A DNA stretch of 64,000 nucleotides, taken from NCBI RefSeq assembly GCF_004336805.1, contig NZ_SJXM01000006.1, positions 62,001 to 126,000 of the forward strand. The letters run 5' to 3'. This DNA comes from Aeromicrobium sp. IC_218 (GTDB lineage: Bacteria; Actinomycetota; Actinomycetes; Propionibacteriales; Nocardioidaceae). Each line of letters begins with the position of its first letter. The first letter of the stretch is position 1. Positions 8,145 through 16,992 of the stretch are shown in pieces. The notes under the pieces were generated by a model, which worked only from the letters and a program-made list of their open reading frames with translations, was not told where the DNA came from and searched no databases. The position numbers and the translations under genes are program-made.

Positions 8145-9098
8145 TCAGCGGCCGGGCGTGAGGTAGCGGTACTCGTGGTGGTCGGTGAAGCCGAACGGCC
8201 GGTACAGCGCGATGGCCGGGTCGTTGTCGCGCATCGTCTGCAGGTAGGCCTTGTCGGCGCCGTGCTCCACCGCCCAGGCGAGGGACGTCTGCACGATCCG
8301 GCGGGCCAGTCCCTGACGACGGGCCTCGGGCGCGACCTCGACGGCGGCGAGCCCGGCCCACTCGCCGGTCACGACGACCCGCCCGATCGCCACGGCGGGG
8401 GAGCCGATGCTGACGAAGCCGACCGTGGCCGGCCCCTCGAGCACGGCGCGAGCCAGGCGCAGGTCCTCGACGCGGTGGTACATCCGCATCCACCCCTCGG
8501 ACGCGTGGGACTCCACGAGCGCGTCGGAGTCCGCGACGTACGCGGGCTCGAGGTCGGCCACCTGCACGATCGCCCCGGGTCGGGCGCCGCCGTAGCCGAC
8601 CCAGCCCGCCTCGGCGAAGGCCCGGTCCCAGGCGGAGCCGGCGACGACCTGCGCCAGAGCGGGCAGATCGCGCGCGGCGTAGAAGGCCTCGACGAGCACG
8701 AGCGCCTCGTCCACGGCCACGCCCGGGTCACCGTGCACGGCGACGGAGTTCGCGCGCCCGGTGAAGCCGCCGGCGGCGCGAAGCTCCCACCCGCCGAGCG
8801 GGACGCTCTCGGTCGCGGGCCAGCCGCGGGACGTGATGCGGGTGAGCTCCTCGGCGTCCGTCGCGGCCGCGCCTCGACGGCGCAACGGACGCTGCGGAAC
8901 CGTCTTGGCCGCGACGACGGACGCGAGCGGGACGTCCACCGCGGTGCCGTCGCGCCGCTCCACCCGGGCCGTCGCCTCGTCGAGCGCGAGCAGGCGTCCG
9001 ACGACGTCCGTCATCGCCGGGCCCCCGCCCGGCCCGGTGCCGCCCACGCGGTGGCGCACGACGACGCGGGACCCGAGCATGCTGACGTCCAGGGGCAT
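8145..9098 (-). CDS. GNAT family N-acetyltransferase, Rv0428c-like
   Basis: A protein of 317 residues. An N-terminal SH3-like beta region (SRVVVRHRVGGTGPG) precedes a variable middle and a C-terminal GNAT domain of roughly 120 residues. That domain has VVTGEWAGLAAVEVAPEARRQGLARRIVQ, the acetyl-CoA pyrophosphate-binding RRQGLA motif, and ALYRPFGFTDHHEYRY at the end. The layout resembles Rv0428c-type proteins of actinobacteria. The substrate is unknown. ATG 9098 is chosen over GTG 9104 because TAGGTT lies exactly 6 bases before it and no Shine-Dalgarno is present. Confidence 0.83.
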   Translation of the reverse strand: MPLDVSMLGSRVVVRHRVGGTGPGGGPAMTDVVGRLLALDEATARVERRDGTAVDVPLASVVAAKTVPQRPLRRRGAAATDAEELTRITSRGWPATESVPLGGWELRAAGGFTGRANSVAVHGDPGVAVDEALVLVEAFYAARDLPALAQVVAGSAWDRAFAEAGWVGYGGARPGAIVQVADLEPAYVADSDALVESHASEGWMRMYHRVEDLRLARAVLEGPATVGFVSIGSPAVAIGRVVVTGEWAGLAAVEVAPEARRQGLARRIVQTSLAWAVEHGADKAYLQTMRDNDPAIALYRPFGFTDHHEYRYLTPGR

Positions 9099-9104
9099 GC
9101 GCAC

Positions 9105-9110
9105 AACCTA
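9105..9110 (-). promoter_or_regulatory. -10 element (TAGGTT), leaderless promoter of the GNAT gene
   Basis: On the minus strand TAGGTT precedes the ATG at 9098 by 6 bases. Confidence 0.5.
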
Positions 9111-9195
9111 CGGACGTCCATGAGGCGAGCCTCCGTGGGCCCTCACCGGTCGCACGGTAGATACTGAGGCGTACGCCCATCGAAGGAGACAGCAA

Positions 9196-9519
9196 GTGAC
9201 CTACGTGATCGCCCAGCCGTGTGTGGACGTCAAGGACCGCGCCTGTGTGGACGAGTGTCCGGTCGACTGCATCTACGAGGGCAACCGCATGCTCTACATC
9301 CACCCCGACGAGTGCGTCGACTGCGGCGCCTGCGAGCCGGTCTGCCCGGTCGAGGCGATCTTCTACGAGGACGACACGCCGCCGGAGTGGAAGGACTACT
9401 ACGACGCGAACGTGAACTTCTTCGACGACCTCGGCTCGCCCGGTGGCGCCGCGAAGATGGGCGTCATCGACAAGGACCACCCGATGATCGCCGCCCTCCC
9501 GCCGCAGAACCAGGAATGA
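9196..9519 (+). CDS. fdxA: 7Fe ferredoxin FdxA
   Basis: A 107-residue ferredoxin of the actinobacterial 3Fe-4S/4Fe-4S type, a small cytosolic electron carrier. Cluster cysteines are at 9, 17, 21, 40, 43, 46 and 50 ([12 protein letters not shown]), and the long C-terminal tail ([15 protein letters not shown]) is typical. GTG 9196 has GAAGGAG upstream, and a TAGATACT stretch near 9158 may be the -10. It overlaps dapC by four bases. The fdxA-dapC pairing is conserved in actinobacteria. Confidence 0.95.
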   Translation: MTYVIAQPCVDVKDRACVDECPVDCIYEGNRMLYIHPDECVDCGACEPVCPVEAIFYEDDTPPEWKDYYDANVNFFDDLGSPGGAAKMGVIDKDHPMIAALPPQNQE

Positions 9520-10613
9520 GCGCCCCGGTCTCGTCGCGGTTCCCGGACTTCCCCTGGGACACCCTCGCCGCGGCCAAGGCACGAGCCGCCGAGCACCCCG
9601 GCGGGATCGTCGACCTGTCCATCGGCACACCGATCGACCCGGTGCCGCAGGTCGTCCAGGACGCGCTGTGCGCCGCGGCGGACGCCCCCGGCTACCCGAC
9701 GGTGCTCGGCCCGGTCGACGTCCGCCAGGCCGCGGCCGACTGGATGACTCGCCGCTTCGGCGTCGTCGGCGTCGGGCCCGAGCACGTGCTGATGACGATC
9801 GGCTCCAAGGAGCTCATCGCCAACCTGCCGACCCAGCTGGGCCTGGGCGAGGGCGACCTGGTCGTCTTCCCCGAGCGGGCGTACCCGACCTACGAGGTCG
9901 GCGCCCGCTACGCGCAGGCGACGCCGGTCGCGGCCGACTCGCTCACCCAGCTCGGTCCGCAGCGTCCGGCCCTGGTCTACGTGAACAGCCCCGCGAACCC
10001 GCACGGCCAGATCCTGGGCCTCGAGCACCTGCGCAAGGTGGTCGAGTGGTGCCGCGAGCGCGGCGCGCTCCTCGTCTCCGACGAGTGCTACCTGGAGTTC
10101 GCCTGGGACGCCGAGCCGGTCTCGGTGCTGCACCCGGACGTCTGCGGCGGCTCCTTCGAGGGGCTGCTCGCGGTGCACTCGACGTCCAAGCGCTCGAACC
10201 TGGCCGGCTACCGCGGCTCGTTCGTCGCCGGTGACCCGAACGTCGTCGCCGAGCTGCTCGCGGTGCGCAAGCACCTGGGCTTCATGGTGCCGACGCCGGT
10301 GCAGCGGGCCATGGCCGCCGCGCTCGCCGACGACGCCCACGTGGACGAGCAGCGCGAGCGCTACCGCGCCCGCCGGGCCGCCCTGCGGACGGCGCTGGAA
10401 GGGGCGGGCTTCGAGATCACGCACTCCGAGGGCGCGCTCTACCTGTGGGCCACGCGGAACGAGCCGTGCCGCGACACCGTCGCCTGGCTCGCCGAGCGCG
10501 GCATCCTCGTGGCGCCCGGCGACTTCTACGGACCCAAGGGCGCCCAGCACGTCCGCGTCGCGTTCACCGCGACCGACGAGCGGGTCGCCGCCGCGGTCGA
10601 GCGACTGGCCTGA
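9516..10613 (+). CDS. dapC: succinyldiaminopimelate transaminase DapC
   Basis: A 365-residue class I/II PLP aminotransferase. DapC converts N-succinyl-L-2-amino-6-oxopimelate to N-succinyl-DAP with glutamate in the lysine/meso-DAP pathway. Visible motifs are [11 protein letters not shown] near the start, [11 protein letters not shown] near residue 160 (PLP and carboxylate binding), [10 protein letters not shown] near 190, and [15 protein letters not shown] near 225, whose Lys forms the Schiff base. ATG overlaps the fdxA stop (ATGA). It fits with dapD and dapE nearby, so the succinylase branch is complete for these steps. Confidence 0.92.
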   Translation: MSAPVSSRFPDFPWDTLAAAKARAAEHPGGIVDLSIGTPIDPVPQVVQDALCAAADAPGYPTVLGPVDVRQAAADWMTRRFGVVGVGPEHVLMTIGSKELIANLPTQLGLGEGDLVVFPERAYPTYEVGARYAQATPVAADSLTQLGPQRPALVYVNSPANPHGQILGLEHLRKVVEWCRERGALLVSDECYLEFAWDAEPVSVLHPDVCGGSFEGLLAVHSTSKRSNLAGYRGSFVAGDPNVVAELLAVRKHLGFMVPTPVQRAMAAALADDAHVDEQRERYRARRAALRTALEGAGFEITHSEGALYLWATRNEPCRDTVAWLAERGILVAPGDFYGPKGAQHVRVAFTATDERVAAAVERLA

Positions 10614-10614
10614 G

Positions 10615-11433
10615 CTAGCGCCTCGTCGCGGTCAACAGGAGGTACTCCCACTCCAGCACGCCGGGCTCGGGCGCGTACTGCTCGGCGAGCCGGACGAGGC
10701 TCTGGTCGAGCTCGGCCTCACGCATCGGGTTGTCGGCGACGGCCCGGTAGGCCGCGATCGTCGGCCCGTACGCGGTCTTGAAGTAGTCCAGGAACTCCTG
10801 CCCGCCGGCGAACCGCTCGACCCGCAGCAGCCGGCGCTCGGCCCGCACGTCCTCGACCCGGTCGCCGAGCAGCGTCCGGACGTGCTCCTCGTCGCCCCAC
10901 AGCGGGGGCGGCTGCGTGCCGGGTGGGGGCGGCGGGACGAACGGACGCATCGTCGTGAGCATCTGCCCGATGAACCCGGTCGGCGTCCACGAGACCAGCG
11001 CGATGCGGCCACCCGGACGCACGACGCGCACGAGCTCGTCGGCGGCGTCCTGGTGGTGCGGGGCGAACATGATGCCCACGCACGAGAGCGCCACGTCGAA
11101 CGCGGCGTCGTCGAAGGGCAGCTCCTCGGCGTCCGCCTCGCGCCAGTCGAGCGCGAGCCCGAGCTCCTCGGCGCGGGACCGTCCGACGTCCAGCAGCGCG
11201 GGCGTCAGGTCGCTGGCCACGACGTCGGCACCGGCCTGGGCGGCAGGGAGGGACGCGTTGCCGGACCCGGCGGCGACGTCGAGCACCTTCTCGCCCGGCC
11301 CCACCCGGGCGGCCTCGACCACCACCCGGCCGAGCTCGGGGATGACCTGGTCGGCGATGGCGGGGTAGTCACCGAGCGCCCACAGCGCGCGGTGACGGTC
11401 CTTGAGCTCCCGGTCCGGGGTGGTCGACGACAT
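10615..11433 (-). CDS. class I SAM-dependent methyltransferase
   Basis: A 272-residue protein with a Methyltransf_11/25-type Rossmann fold. Motif I VLDVAAGSGNASL is near residue 50. It continues VVASDLTPALLDVGR, an acidic EADAEELPFDDAAFDVALS, and VVRPGGRIALVSW near 140. The substrate is not identifiable. The ATG has a very strong Shine-Dalgarno sequence (GGAGGAGGAG). Its stop lies one base after the dapC stop on the opposite strand, so the two genes converge with no room for a separate terminator. Confidence 0.85.
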   Translation of the reverse strand: MSSTTPDRELKDRHRALWALGDYPAIADQVIPELGRVVVEAARVGPGEKVLDVAAGSGNASLPAAQAGADVVASDLTPALLDVGRSRAEELGLALDWREADAEELPFDDAAFDVALSCVGIMFAPHHQDAADELVRVVRPGGRIALVSWTPTGFIGQMLTTMRPFVPPPPPGTQPPPLWGDEEHVRTLLGDRVEDVRAERRLLRVERFAGGQEFLDYFKTAYGPTIAAYRAVADNPMREAELDQSLVRLAEQYAPEPGVLEWEYLLLTATRR

Positions 11434-11624
11434 GGCTCCTCCTCCGGCGAGCGGGGCTGCGAGGGGGTCTCGGCCCCGTGTCGTGCAGCGATCGTAGGCC
11501 CGTGGACGCCGCTCGCCGCCGGCTCGGCGGAAGGTCTGCGGACCCCGCAGGGAGGCCCGGGCCGGGCCCCGGTGGTGCGTCGATAGGGTCGAGGCACCGC
11601 ATCCCCGACGCCCAGGAGGACCGC

Positions 11625-12527
11625 ATGGTCTCCGCGCCGCCGATCACGGTCGAACGACTCACGAAGCGCTTCGGCGCGGTGACCGCCGTCGACGACCTCA
11701 CCTTCACCGTCGAGCCCGGACGGGTCACGGGCTTCCTCGGCCCGAACGGCTCGGGCAAGACGACGACCCTGCGCATGGTCACCGGTCTGGCCCGGCCGAC
11801 AGCGGGCCGCGCACTCGTGGGCGGACGTCCCTACGCCGACCACCCGCACCCGGCGCGGCTCGTCGGCACCTCGCTCGAGGCGGCGTTCCACCCCGGCCGC
11901 AGCGCCCTCAACCACCTGCGGGTCTATGCGCCGCAGGTCGGCGTGGACGACCGCCGCTGCCACGAGCTGCTCGAGCTGGTCGGGCTCGCGCCGTACGCGA
12001 AGCGCCGCGTCGGTGGGTTCTCGCTCGGCATGCGCCAGCGGCTGGGCCTGGCCACCGCGCTGCTCGGTGACCCGCAGGTCGTCATCCTCGACGAGCCGGC
12101 CAACGGGCTCGACCCGCAGGGCATCGTCTGGATGCGGTCGCTGCTGCGCGCCTTCGCTGCTGAGGGACGCACGGTGCTGGTCTCCAGCCACGTCCTGGGC
12201 GAGGTGCAGCACACCGTGGACGACGTCGTCGTCATCGCCCGCGGACGTCTCGTGCACGCGTCGCCGCTCGGCGACCTCACCCGCCTGGCCGAGCCGGAGA
12301 CGTTCGTCCGGGCCGCCGACGCCGGACGCCTGGACGCGCTGGTCGCCGAGCGTGGCTGGCACGCCGAGGGCGAGGCCGGCGGCGTCCTGCTGCGCGGCGT
12401 GACCGCCGACGAGGTCGGGGCCGGCGCGTTCGCGGCGGGCGTCGAGCTGCGCCAGCTCACCGACCGGGTCGTCGACCTGGAGAACGTCTTCCTCCGCCTC
12501 ACCGCCGACCAGGAGGTCCCGCGATGA
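11625..12527 (+). CDS. ABC transporter ATP-binding protein (ABC-2 type export)
   Basis: A 300-residue ATPase. Walker A GPNGSGKTT is near residue 42. The signature is GFSLGMRQRLG (the LGMRQ variant usual in drug/lantibiotic-type exporters). Walker B is VVILDEPANGLDPQG, followed by a switch His (LVSSHVL). The C-terminal extension of about 80 residues is typical of ABC-2 ATPases. ATG 11625 follows AGGAGGA with good spacing. It is coupled by a 4-base overlap to the permease. The exported substrate is unknown. Confidence 0.9.
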   Translation: MVSAPPITVERLTKRFGAVTAVDDLTFTVEPGRVTGFLGPNGSGKTTTLRMVTGLARPTAGRALVGGRPYADHPHPARLVGTSLEAAFHPGRSALNHLRVYAPQVGVDDRRCHELLELVGLAPYAKRRVGGFSLGMRQRLGLATALLGDPQVVILDEPANGLDPQGIVWMRSLLRAFAAEGRTVLVSSHVLGEVQHTVDDVVVIARGRLVHASPLGDLTRLAEPETFVRAADAGRLDALVAERGWHAEGEAGGVLLRGVTADEVGAGAFAAGVELRQLTDRVVDLENVFLRLTADQEVPR

Positions 12528-13318
12528 CCGCCGCGCTGAAGTCCGAGCTGCGCAAGCTGCTGAGCACCCGTCTGTGGTGGATCCTGCTCGGCGTCATGGT
12601 CGTCTACCTGGTCTTCATCGGCGTCGTCATGGCGTTCTCGCTCACGATCGAGACCCCGGACGGCACCCGGATGATGGGCGGCGTCGACGCGGCGGTCGCG
12701 GTGTACTCCAGCACCAACGCGATCGGCTACGTGTTCCCGCTGCTGCTGGGCACGCTCGCGTTCACCGCCGAGCACCGGCACCGCACGATCGAGCAGACGC
12801 TGCTGGTCGAGCCCAACCGCGACGTGCTGCTGGCGTCCAAGACCACGGCGACGCTGCTGCTGGGCCTGGTGTTCGGCGTCGTCGCCGTGCTGTCGATCGT
12901 CGCCGGTGGCGCGCCCCTGCTGGTGTGGCAGGGCGACGGGGCGTACCTGACCGACCCGGACGTCGTCGCGGTGCTGCTGCTCAGCGTCGCGGTCATGGCG
13001 GTGTGGGCGGTGCTCGGCGTCGTCCTCGGCGCGCTGGTGACCAACCAGGTCGTGGCCATCGTGGCCGTGCTGGCGTTCACCCAGTTCGTGGAGCCGATCG
13101 CCCGCCTGGCGCTCGGCGCCGTCGACGCGCTCTCGGGCGTGGCCCAGGTGCTGCCCGGAGCGGCGGCGGACGCGGTGGTGGGCGCCTCGGCGTTCGGCGC
13201 CTTCGGCGACGACGGCGACATGCTGCCGCGCTGGGGCGGCATCCTGGTGATGCTCGCCTACGTGGTCGTGCTCGGCGTGGTCGCCCGGCTCACCACGCTG
13301 CGCCGCGACGTCCGCTAG
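12524..13318 (+). CDS. ABC-2 type transporter permease
   Basis: A 264-residue membrane protein with six predicted helices. The first follows the amphipathic MTAALKSELRKLLSTRLWW opening characteristic of ABC-2 permeases. Helices lie near residues 22-43, 70-88, 110-130, 140-165, 172-190 and 238-258. It works with the ATPase encoded just upstream, which it overlaps. Homologues export antibiotics or are uncharacterised; no biosynthetic genes are adjacent. Its stop overlaps the stop of the minus-strand gene at 13315. Confidence 0.85.
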   Translation: MTAALKSELRKLLSTRLWWILLGVMVVYLVFIGVVMAFSLTIETPDGTRMMGGVDAAVAVYSSTNAIGYVFPLLLGTLAFTAEHRHRTIEQTLLVEPNRDVLLASKTTATLLLGLVFGVVAVLSIVAGGAPLLVWQGDGAYLTDPDVVAVLLLSVAVMAVWAVLGVVLGALVTNQVVAIVAVLAFTQFVEPIARLALGAVDALSGVAQVLPGAAADAVVGASAFGAFGDDGDMLPRWGGILVMLAYVVVLGVVARLTTLRRDVR

Positions 13319-14142
13319 GAGACGGTCACCCGCACGCGGTCGGCGGGCGCCTTGGCGTCCTCGACCCAGCCGTCGGGGGAGTCCTTGGCCGTCCAGGTGC
13401 GTCCGTCGAAGCTCACCGAGGTGAGCTCGAGCCGGGCCGCGTTGGCGACGAGGAACTGCGCGAGGCGCCACCCGCGCCGGGCGCGCTCGTCGGCCGCGCC
13501 GCGCACGGGGTAGTCGAGCGCCTCGCGACGACGGTCGACGTCCTGGGCGCCGAACGACTGGCGGACGAGCTCCTCGACCTCGCTGAGCGTTCCGCCCTCG
13601 CGCACGTTGACCTGGCAGCTGAACGCGGCCGGGCTGTACCCCATGAGCGAGGACGCCAGCGCACGGGCGAACGGCTCGTGGTCGGCGTACGCCTCGGGGT
13701 AGGCCGACCGCTGCACCCGCTGCGCGGCGTCGGTGATCTCGAGCTCGGTGTAGCCGTCGATCTTCACCAGCGCGTCGAAGAACTCGCCGGTGGCGTAGGC
13801 CGGGTCCATGATCTGCTCGACCGTGCCCCAGTCCTGGGACGGACGCTGCTGGAACAGCCCGACCGAGTCGCGGTCGCCGTAGTCGATGTTGTGGATGCGC
13901 GACTCCTGGTAGGCGGTCGCGATCGCGATGGTCGTCGCCCGCGCGGGCAGGCCGCGCTCGGCCGCGATCGCCGCCATCAGCGACGACCAGCGCGCCTGCT
14001 CCAGGTCGACCTCCGCCCGCAGGGTGTCGACCTGGGCGACGCAGTACTCGGCGCGGTCGGGCTCGTCCTCACGCAGGGAGACGAGGGCGACCGCGCAGGC
14101 CGCCACCGCCGTCCCGGCGACGACCCAGCTCGCCGCCCGCAC
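13315..14142 (-). CDS. membrane-anchored or secreted lysozyme-fold-like protein of unknown function
   Basis: A 275-residue protein with an N-terminal signal or anchor helix (AASWVVAGTAVAACAVALVSL). The central segment IAIATAYQESRIHNIDYGDRDSVGLFQQRPS (about residues 70-100, given here as the motif region) has the ES...GLFQQ pattern of lytic transglycosylase/goose-lysozyme folds, with Glu in QES as the possible acid. Similar proteins are often annotated misleadingly as heavy metal transporters. A wall-active role is inference. It starts with GTG at 14142, sharing one base with the dapD stop, so both are probably co-transcribed. Confidence 0.7.
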   Translation of the reverse strand: MRAASWVVAGTAVAACAVALVSLREDEPDRAEYCVAQVDTLRAEVDLEQARWSSLMAAIAAERGLPARATTIAIATAYQESRIHNIDYGDRDSVGLFQQRPSQDWGTVEQIMDPAYATGEFFDALVKIDGYTELEITDAAQRVQRSAYPEAYADHEPFARALASSLMGYSPAAFSCQVNVREGGTLSEVEELVRQSFGAQDVDRRREALDYPVRGAADERARRGWRLAQFLVANAARLELTSVSFDGRTWTAKDSPDGWVEDAKAPADRVRVTVS

Positions 14143-15089
14143 TAGTTGGCGTGCAGCGCCGCGTTGAGCTCGACGCCCGAGCGGCCGGCACGGGGACGAG
14201 CCTCGAGCCGTCCGGTCTCGCTGTTGGTCAGGAACAGCAGGCCGTCCTGGCCGGACAGCTCGGCGGCCTTGACGACGCGGCCGTCGGGCAGGGTGACCTT
14301 GCTGGCCGCGGTGACGTAGGTGCCGGCGGCCACGACGCAGTCGTCACCGAGCGAGATGCCGATGCCGGCGTTGGCGCCGATGAGGCAGCCGGTGCCCACC
14401 GAGATGACCTCCTTGCCGCCTCCGGACAGCGTGCCCATGATCGAGGCGCCGCCACCCACGTCGGAGCCGTCGCCCACGACGACGCCGGCCGAGATGCGGC
14501 CCTCGACCATCGCGGTGCCGAGCGTGCCGGCGTTGAAGTTCACGAAGCCCTCGTGCATGACCGTGGTGCCCTCCGCCAGGTGCGCGCCGAGGCGGACGCG
14601 GTCGGCGTCGCCGATGCGGACGCCGGACGGGACGACGTAGTCGGTCATGCGCGGGAACTTGTCGACGCTCGTGACGTTGACGACCAGGCCGGCGGCCCGG
14701 GCGCGCAGGCGCGTGGCCTCGAAGTCGGCGACGGCGCAGGGGCCGACGGTCGTCCAGACGACGTTGCTGAGCAGGCCGAAGATGCCGTCGAGGTTCTGGC
14801 CGTGCGGCTTCACCAGGCGGTGCGACAGCAGGTGCAGGCGCAGGTAGGCGTCGTAGGCGTCGGCCGGGGCGGCGGACAGGTCGTCGACGACCGTGTGCAC
14901 GACCGCGCGGGTGACGGCCCGGACCTCGTCCCGGCCCTCGAGCGCGTCCAGCCCCTCGGGCTGCAGGTCGTGCTCGGCCGGCGCGCCGACGTGGGGCTGG
15001 GGGTACCAGACATCCAGCACGTCGCCCTCGTCGGTCACCGTGGCGACGCCCCAGGCGTACGCACCCGTCTTCGCAGCAGCATCCGTCAT
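14142..15089 (-). CDS. dapD: 2,3,4,5-tetrahydropyridine-2,6-dicarboxylate N-succinyltransferase DapD
   Basis: A 315-residue enzyme that succinylates tetrahydrodipicolinate in lysine/meso-DAP biosynthesis. The C-terminal half is a left-handed beta-helix of hexapeptide repeats ([59 protein letters not shown]). The N-terminal half matches the actinobacterial DapD type rather than the shorter proteobacterial one. Leaderless start: TACCGT precedes the ATG by 7 bases. It is transcribed away from dapE, with a VOC gene in between. Confidence 0.93.
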   Translation of the reverse strand: MTDAAAKTGAYAWGVATVTDEGDVLDVWYPQPHVGAPAEHDLQPEGLDALEGRDEVRAVTRAVVHTVVDDLSAAPADAYDAYLRLHLLSHRLVKPHGQNLDGIFGLLSNVVWTTVGPCAVADFEATRLRARAAGLVVNVTSVDKFPRMTDYVVPSGVRIGDADRVRLGAHLAEGTTVMHEGFVNFNAGTLGTAMVEGRISAGVVVGDGSDVGGGASIMGTLSGGGKEVISVGTGCLIGANAGIGISLGDDCVVAAGTYVTAASKVTLPDGRVVKAAELSGQDGLLFLTNSETGRLEARPRAGRSGVELNAALHAN

Positions 15090-15096
15090 GCGTCCT

Positions 15097-15102
15097 ACGG
15101 TA
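15097..15102 (-). promoter_or_regulatory. -10 element (TACCGT), leaderless promoter of dapD
   Basis: On the minus strand TACCGT lies 7 bases before the dapD ATG. Confidence 0.5.
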
Positions 15103-15147
15103 TCGGGCCGACCCGACGGACCGGTCGCGTCGGTCCGCTCCTCGGCC

Positions 15148-15153
15148 TAGGTT
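15148..15153 (+). promoter_or_regulatory. -10 element (TAGGTT), leaderless promoter
   Basis: TAGGTT ends 6 bases before the ATG at 15160. Confidence 0.5.
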
Positions 15154-15159
15154 CGTCCC

Positions 15160-15849
15160 ATGAGCCTGGTGACCTTCAAGGACCTGTGCGTCGACGTCAA
15201 CGACCTGCACGTGGGCGGCACGTTCTACACGCGCATCCTCGGCCTGCAGACCGCCCGCCCCGACCTCGACCCCGAGGACGTGAAGCTCGTCGGCGCGTCG
15301 GTGCACCACACGGTGTGGCCGAACAAGGTGCCCGAGCCCAAGACGGTCAAGAACCGCGTGCACCTGGACGTCTGGGGCCGCTCGTTCGACGACTTCCGTG
15401 ACCTGGACCAGCTGACCGAGGACGGACGCTTCCCGTGGACGGTGTTCGCCGGTCCCGAGGGTGACGAGTTCTGCGTGTTCGAGTGGAACCGCGACGAGGA
15501 GCTGCCCGAGTACCGGCTCAAGGACGTCATCGTCGACGCCGTCGACCACGTCGCGATCTCGCGCTGGTGGGCCGACGTCCTGGGCGGCACCCTCACCCAC
15601 GACGACTCGGGGTACTCCTACCTCGACGACGCGCCGGGCGTGCCGTTCGAGTCGTTCGACTTCGTGCCGGTGCCCGAGCCGAAGACGGTCAAGAACCGCA
15701 TCCACTGGGACGTCGACCTCGTCGACGGCGCGACGGTCGCCGACCTCGTCGCGAAGGGCGCCACGGTGCTGCGCGAGAAGGGCGACGACGTCGACTGGAC
15801 CGTCATGGCCGACCCCGAGGGCAACGAGTTCTGCGTCTTCGACGACTGA
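15160..15849 (+). CDS. VOC family protein with internally duplicated glyoxalase-like domains
   Basis: A 229-residue protein of two domains. The segment PEPKTVKNR(V/I)H recurs near residues 59 and 173, and both halves end in a DPEGNEFCVF or GPEGDEFCVFEW strand, showing an internal duplication. This is the glyoxalase-like arrangement common in actinobacteria; the ligand is unknown. It is not closely similar in sequence to the VOC protein at 7415. Leaderless start. Confidence 0.82.
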   Translation: MSLVTFKDLCVDVNDLHVGGTFYTRILGLQTARPDLDPEDVKLVGASVHHTVWPNKVPEPKTVKNRVHLDVWGRSFDDFRDLDQLTEDGRFPWTVFAGPEGDEFCVFEWNRDEELPEYRLKDVIVDAVDHVAISRWWADVLGGTLTHDDSGYSYLDDAPGVPFESFDFVPVPEPKTVKNRIHWDVDLVDGATVADLVAKGATVLREKGDDVDWTVMADPEGNEFCVFDD

Positions 15850-15862
15850 CGCGGCTTCACCC

Positions 15863-15887
15863 GCTCCCTGAGCCTGTCGAAGGGAGC
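15863..15887. repeat. TGAGCCTGTCGA repeat, hairpin form
   Basis: The core TGAGCCTGTCGA is flanked by complementary GCTCCCT (15863-15869) and AGGGAGC (15881-15887). It sits just after the VOC gene stop and may terminate transcription. The same core recurs at 61.15-61.19 kb and, as TTCGACAAGCTCA, in the array at 19.7-20.0 kb. Confidence 0.65.
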
Positions 15888-15918
15888 CCGTCCGCCGGGG
15901 CCTCCCCGCACCGGCTGC

Positions 15919-15924
15919 CATGAT
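15919..15924 (+). promoter_or_regulatory. -10 element (CATGAT), leaderless promoter of dapE
   Basis: CATGAT ends 6 bases before the dapE GTG. The first base differs from the TANNNT consensus. Confidence 0.4.
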
Positions 15925-15930
15925 GAGGGC

Positions 15931-16992
15931 GTGCCTTCCCTCGACCCCTCGCGCGACGTCGTCGCGCTGACCGCCGACCTGGTCGACATCGCCTCGGAGA
16001 GCTTCGACGAGCAGGCGATCGCCGACGCCGTCGAGGCCGTCCTGCGCGCGGCCCCGCACCTGGACGTCGTCCGCGACGGCCACACCCTCGTGGCCCGGAC
16101 GAACCTCGGCCGGGCCGAGCGGGTCGTCGTCGCCGGCCACCTCGACACCGTGCCGGTCACCGGCAACTTCCCCTCCCGGCTCGACGGCGACGTGCTATGG
16201 GGCCTGGGCTCGTGCGACATGAAGGGCGGCGTCGCCGTCGCCCTGCGCCTGGCCGCGCACCTGACCGAGCCGAGCCGCGACGTCACCTACGTCTTCTACG
16301 AGGCCGAGGAGGTGGCGGCCGTGCACAACGGCCTGGGCCGCCTGGCCCGCGAGCGTCCCGAGCTGCTGGCCGGCGACTTCGCGATCCTCATGGAGCCGTC
16401 CGACAGCGGCATCGAGGCCGGCTGCCAGGGCACGATGCGCTTCGACGTCGTCACCCGCGGCGAGCGGTCGCACTCGGCCCGCTCGTGGATGGGCTCGAAC
16501 GCCATCCACGCCGCGCACCAGGTGCTCGCCCGCCTGAACGCGTACGAGCCGCGCCGGGTCGACATCGACGGTCTGGAGTACCGCGAGGGGCTCAACGCCG
16601 TGATGGTCACCGGGGGAGTGGCCGGCAACGTCATCCCCGACGAGTGCCGCGTGACGGTCAACTACCGCTTCGCGCCGGACCGCGACGAGCCCGCCGCGCT
16701 CGCGCACGTCCAGGACGTGTTCGAGGGCTTCGAGCTCGAGGTCACCGACTCCTCGCCCGGCGCCCTGCCCGGCCTCTCGCGGCCCGCGGTGCAGGACTTC
16801 GTGGCCGCCGTCGGCGGCGAGGTGCGGCCCAAGTTCGGCTGGACGGACGTCTCGCAGTTCACGAGGCTGGGCGTCCCGGCGGTCAACTACGGCCCGGGCG
16901 ACCCGCTGTACGCCCACAAGGCCGACGAGCACGTGCCGGTGGCGCAGCTGCGAGAGGTGGAGGAGCGGATGAACAGGTGGTTGGGCGCATGA
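15931..16992 (+). CDS. dapE: succinyl-diaminopimelate desuccinylase DapE
   Basis: A 353-residue M20 family metallohydrolase that releases succinate from N-succinyl-LL-DAP. Zinc site residues visible are His70 (VVAGHLDTVPV), Asp96 (GSCDMKGGV), the Glu pair in FYEAEEVAA near residue 130, and His near residue 330 (YAHKADEHV). The dimerisation lid follows GTMRFDVVTRGERSHSAR. Length fits actinobacterial DapE. GTG start with CATGAT six bases upstream. It forms an operon with the LOG-like and tag genes through two 4-base overlaps. Confidence 0.93.
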   Translation: MPSLDPSRDVVALTADLVDIASESFDEQAIADAVEAVLRAAPHLDVVRDGHTLVARTNLGRAERVVVAGHLDTVPVTGNFPSRLDGDVLWGLGSCDMKGGVAVALRLAAHLTEPSRDVTYVFYEAEEVAAVHNGLGRLARERPELLAGDFAILMEPSDSGIEAGCQGTMRFDVVTRGERSHSARSWMGSNAIHAAHQVLARLNAYEPRRVDIDGLEYREGLNAVMVTGGVAGNVIPDECRVTVNYRFAPDRDEPAALAHVQDVFEGFELEVTDSSPGALPGLSRPAVQDFVAAVGGEVRPKFGWTDVSQFTRLGVPAVNYGPGDPLYAHKADEHVPVAQLREVEERMNRWLGA

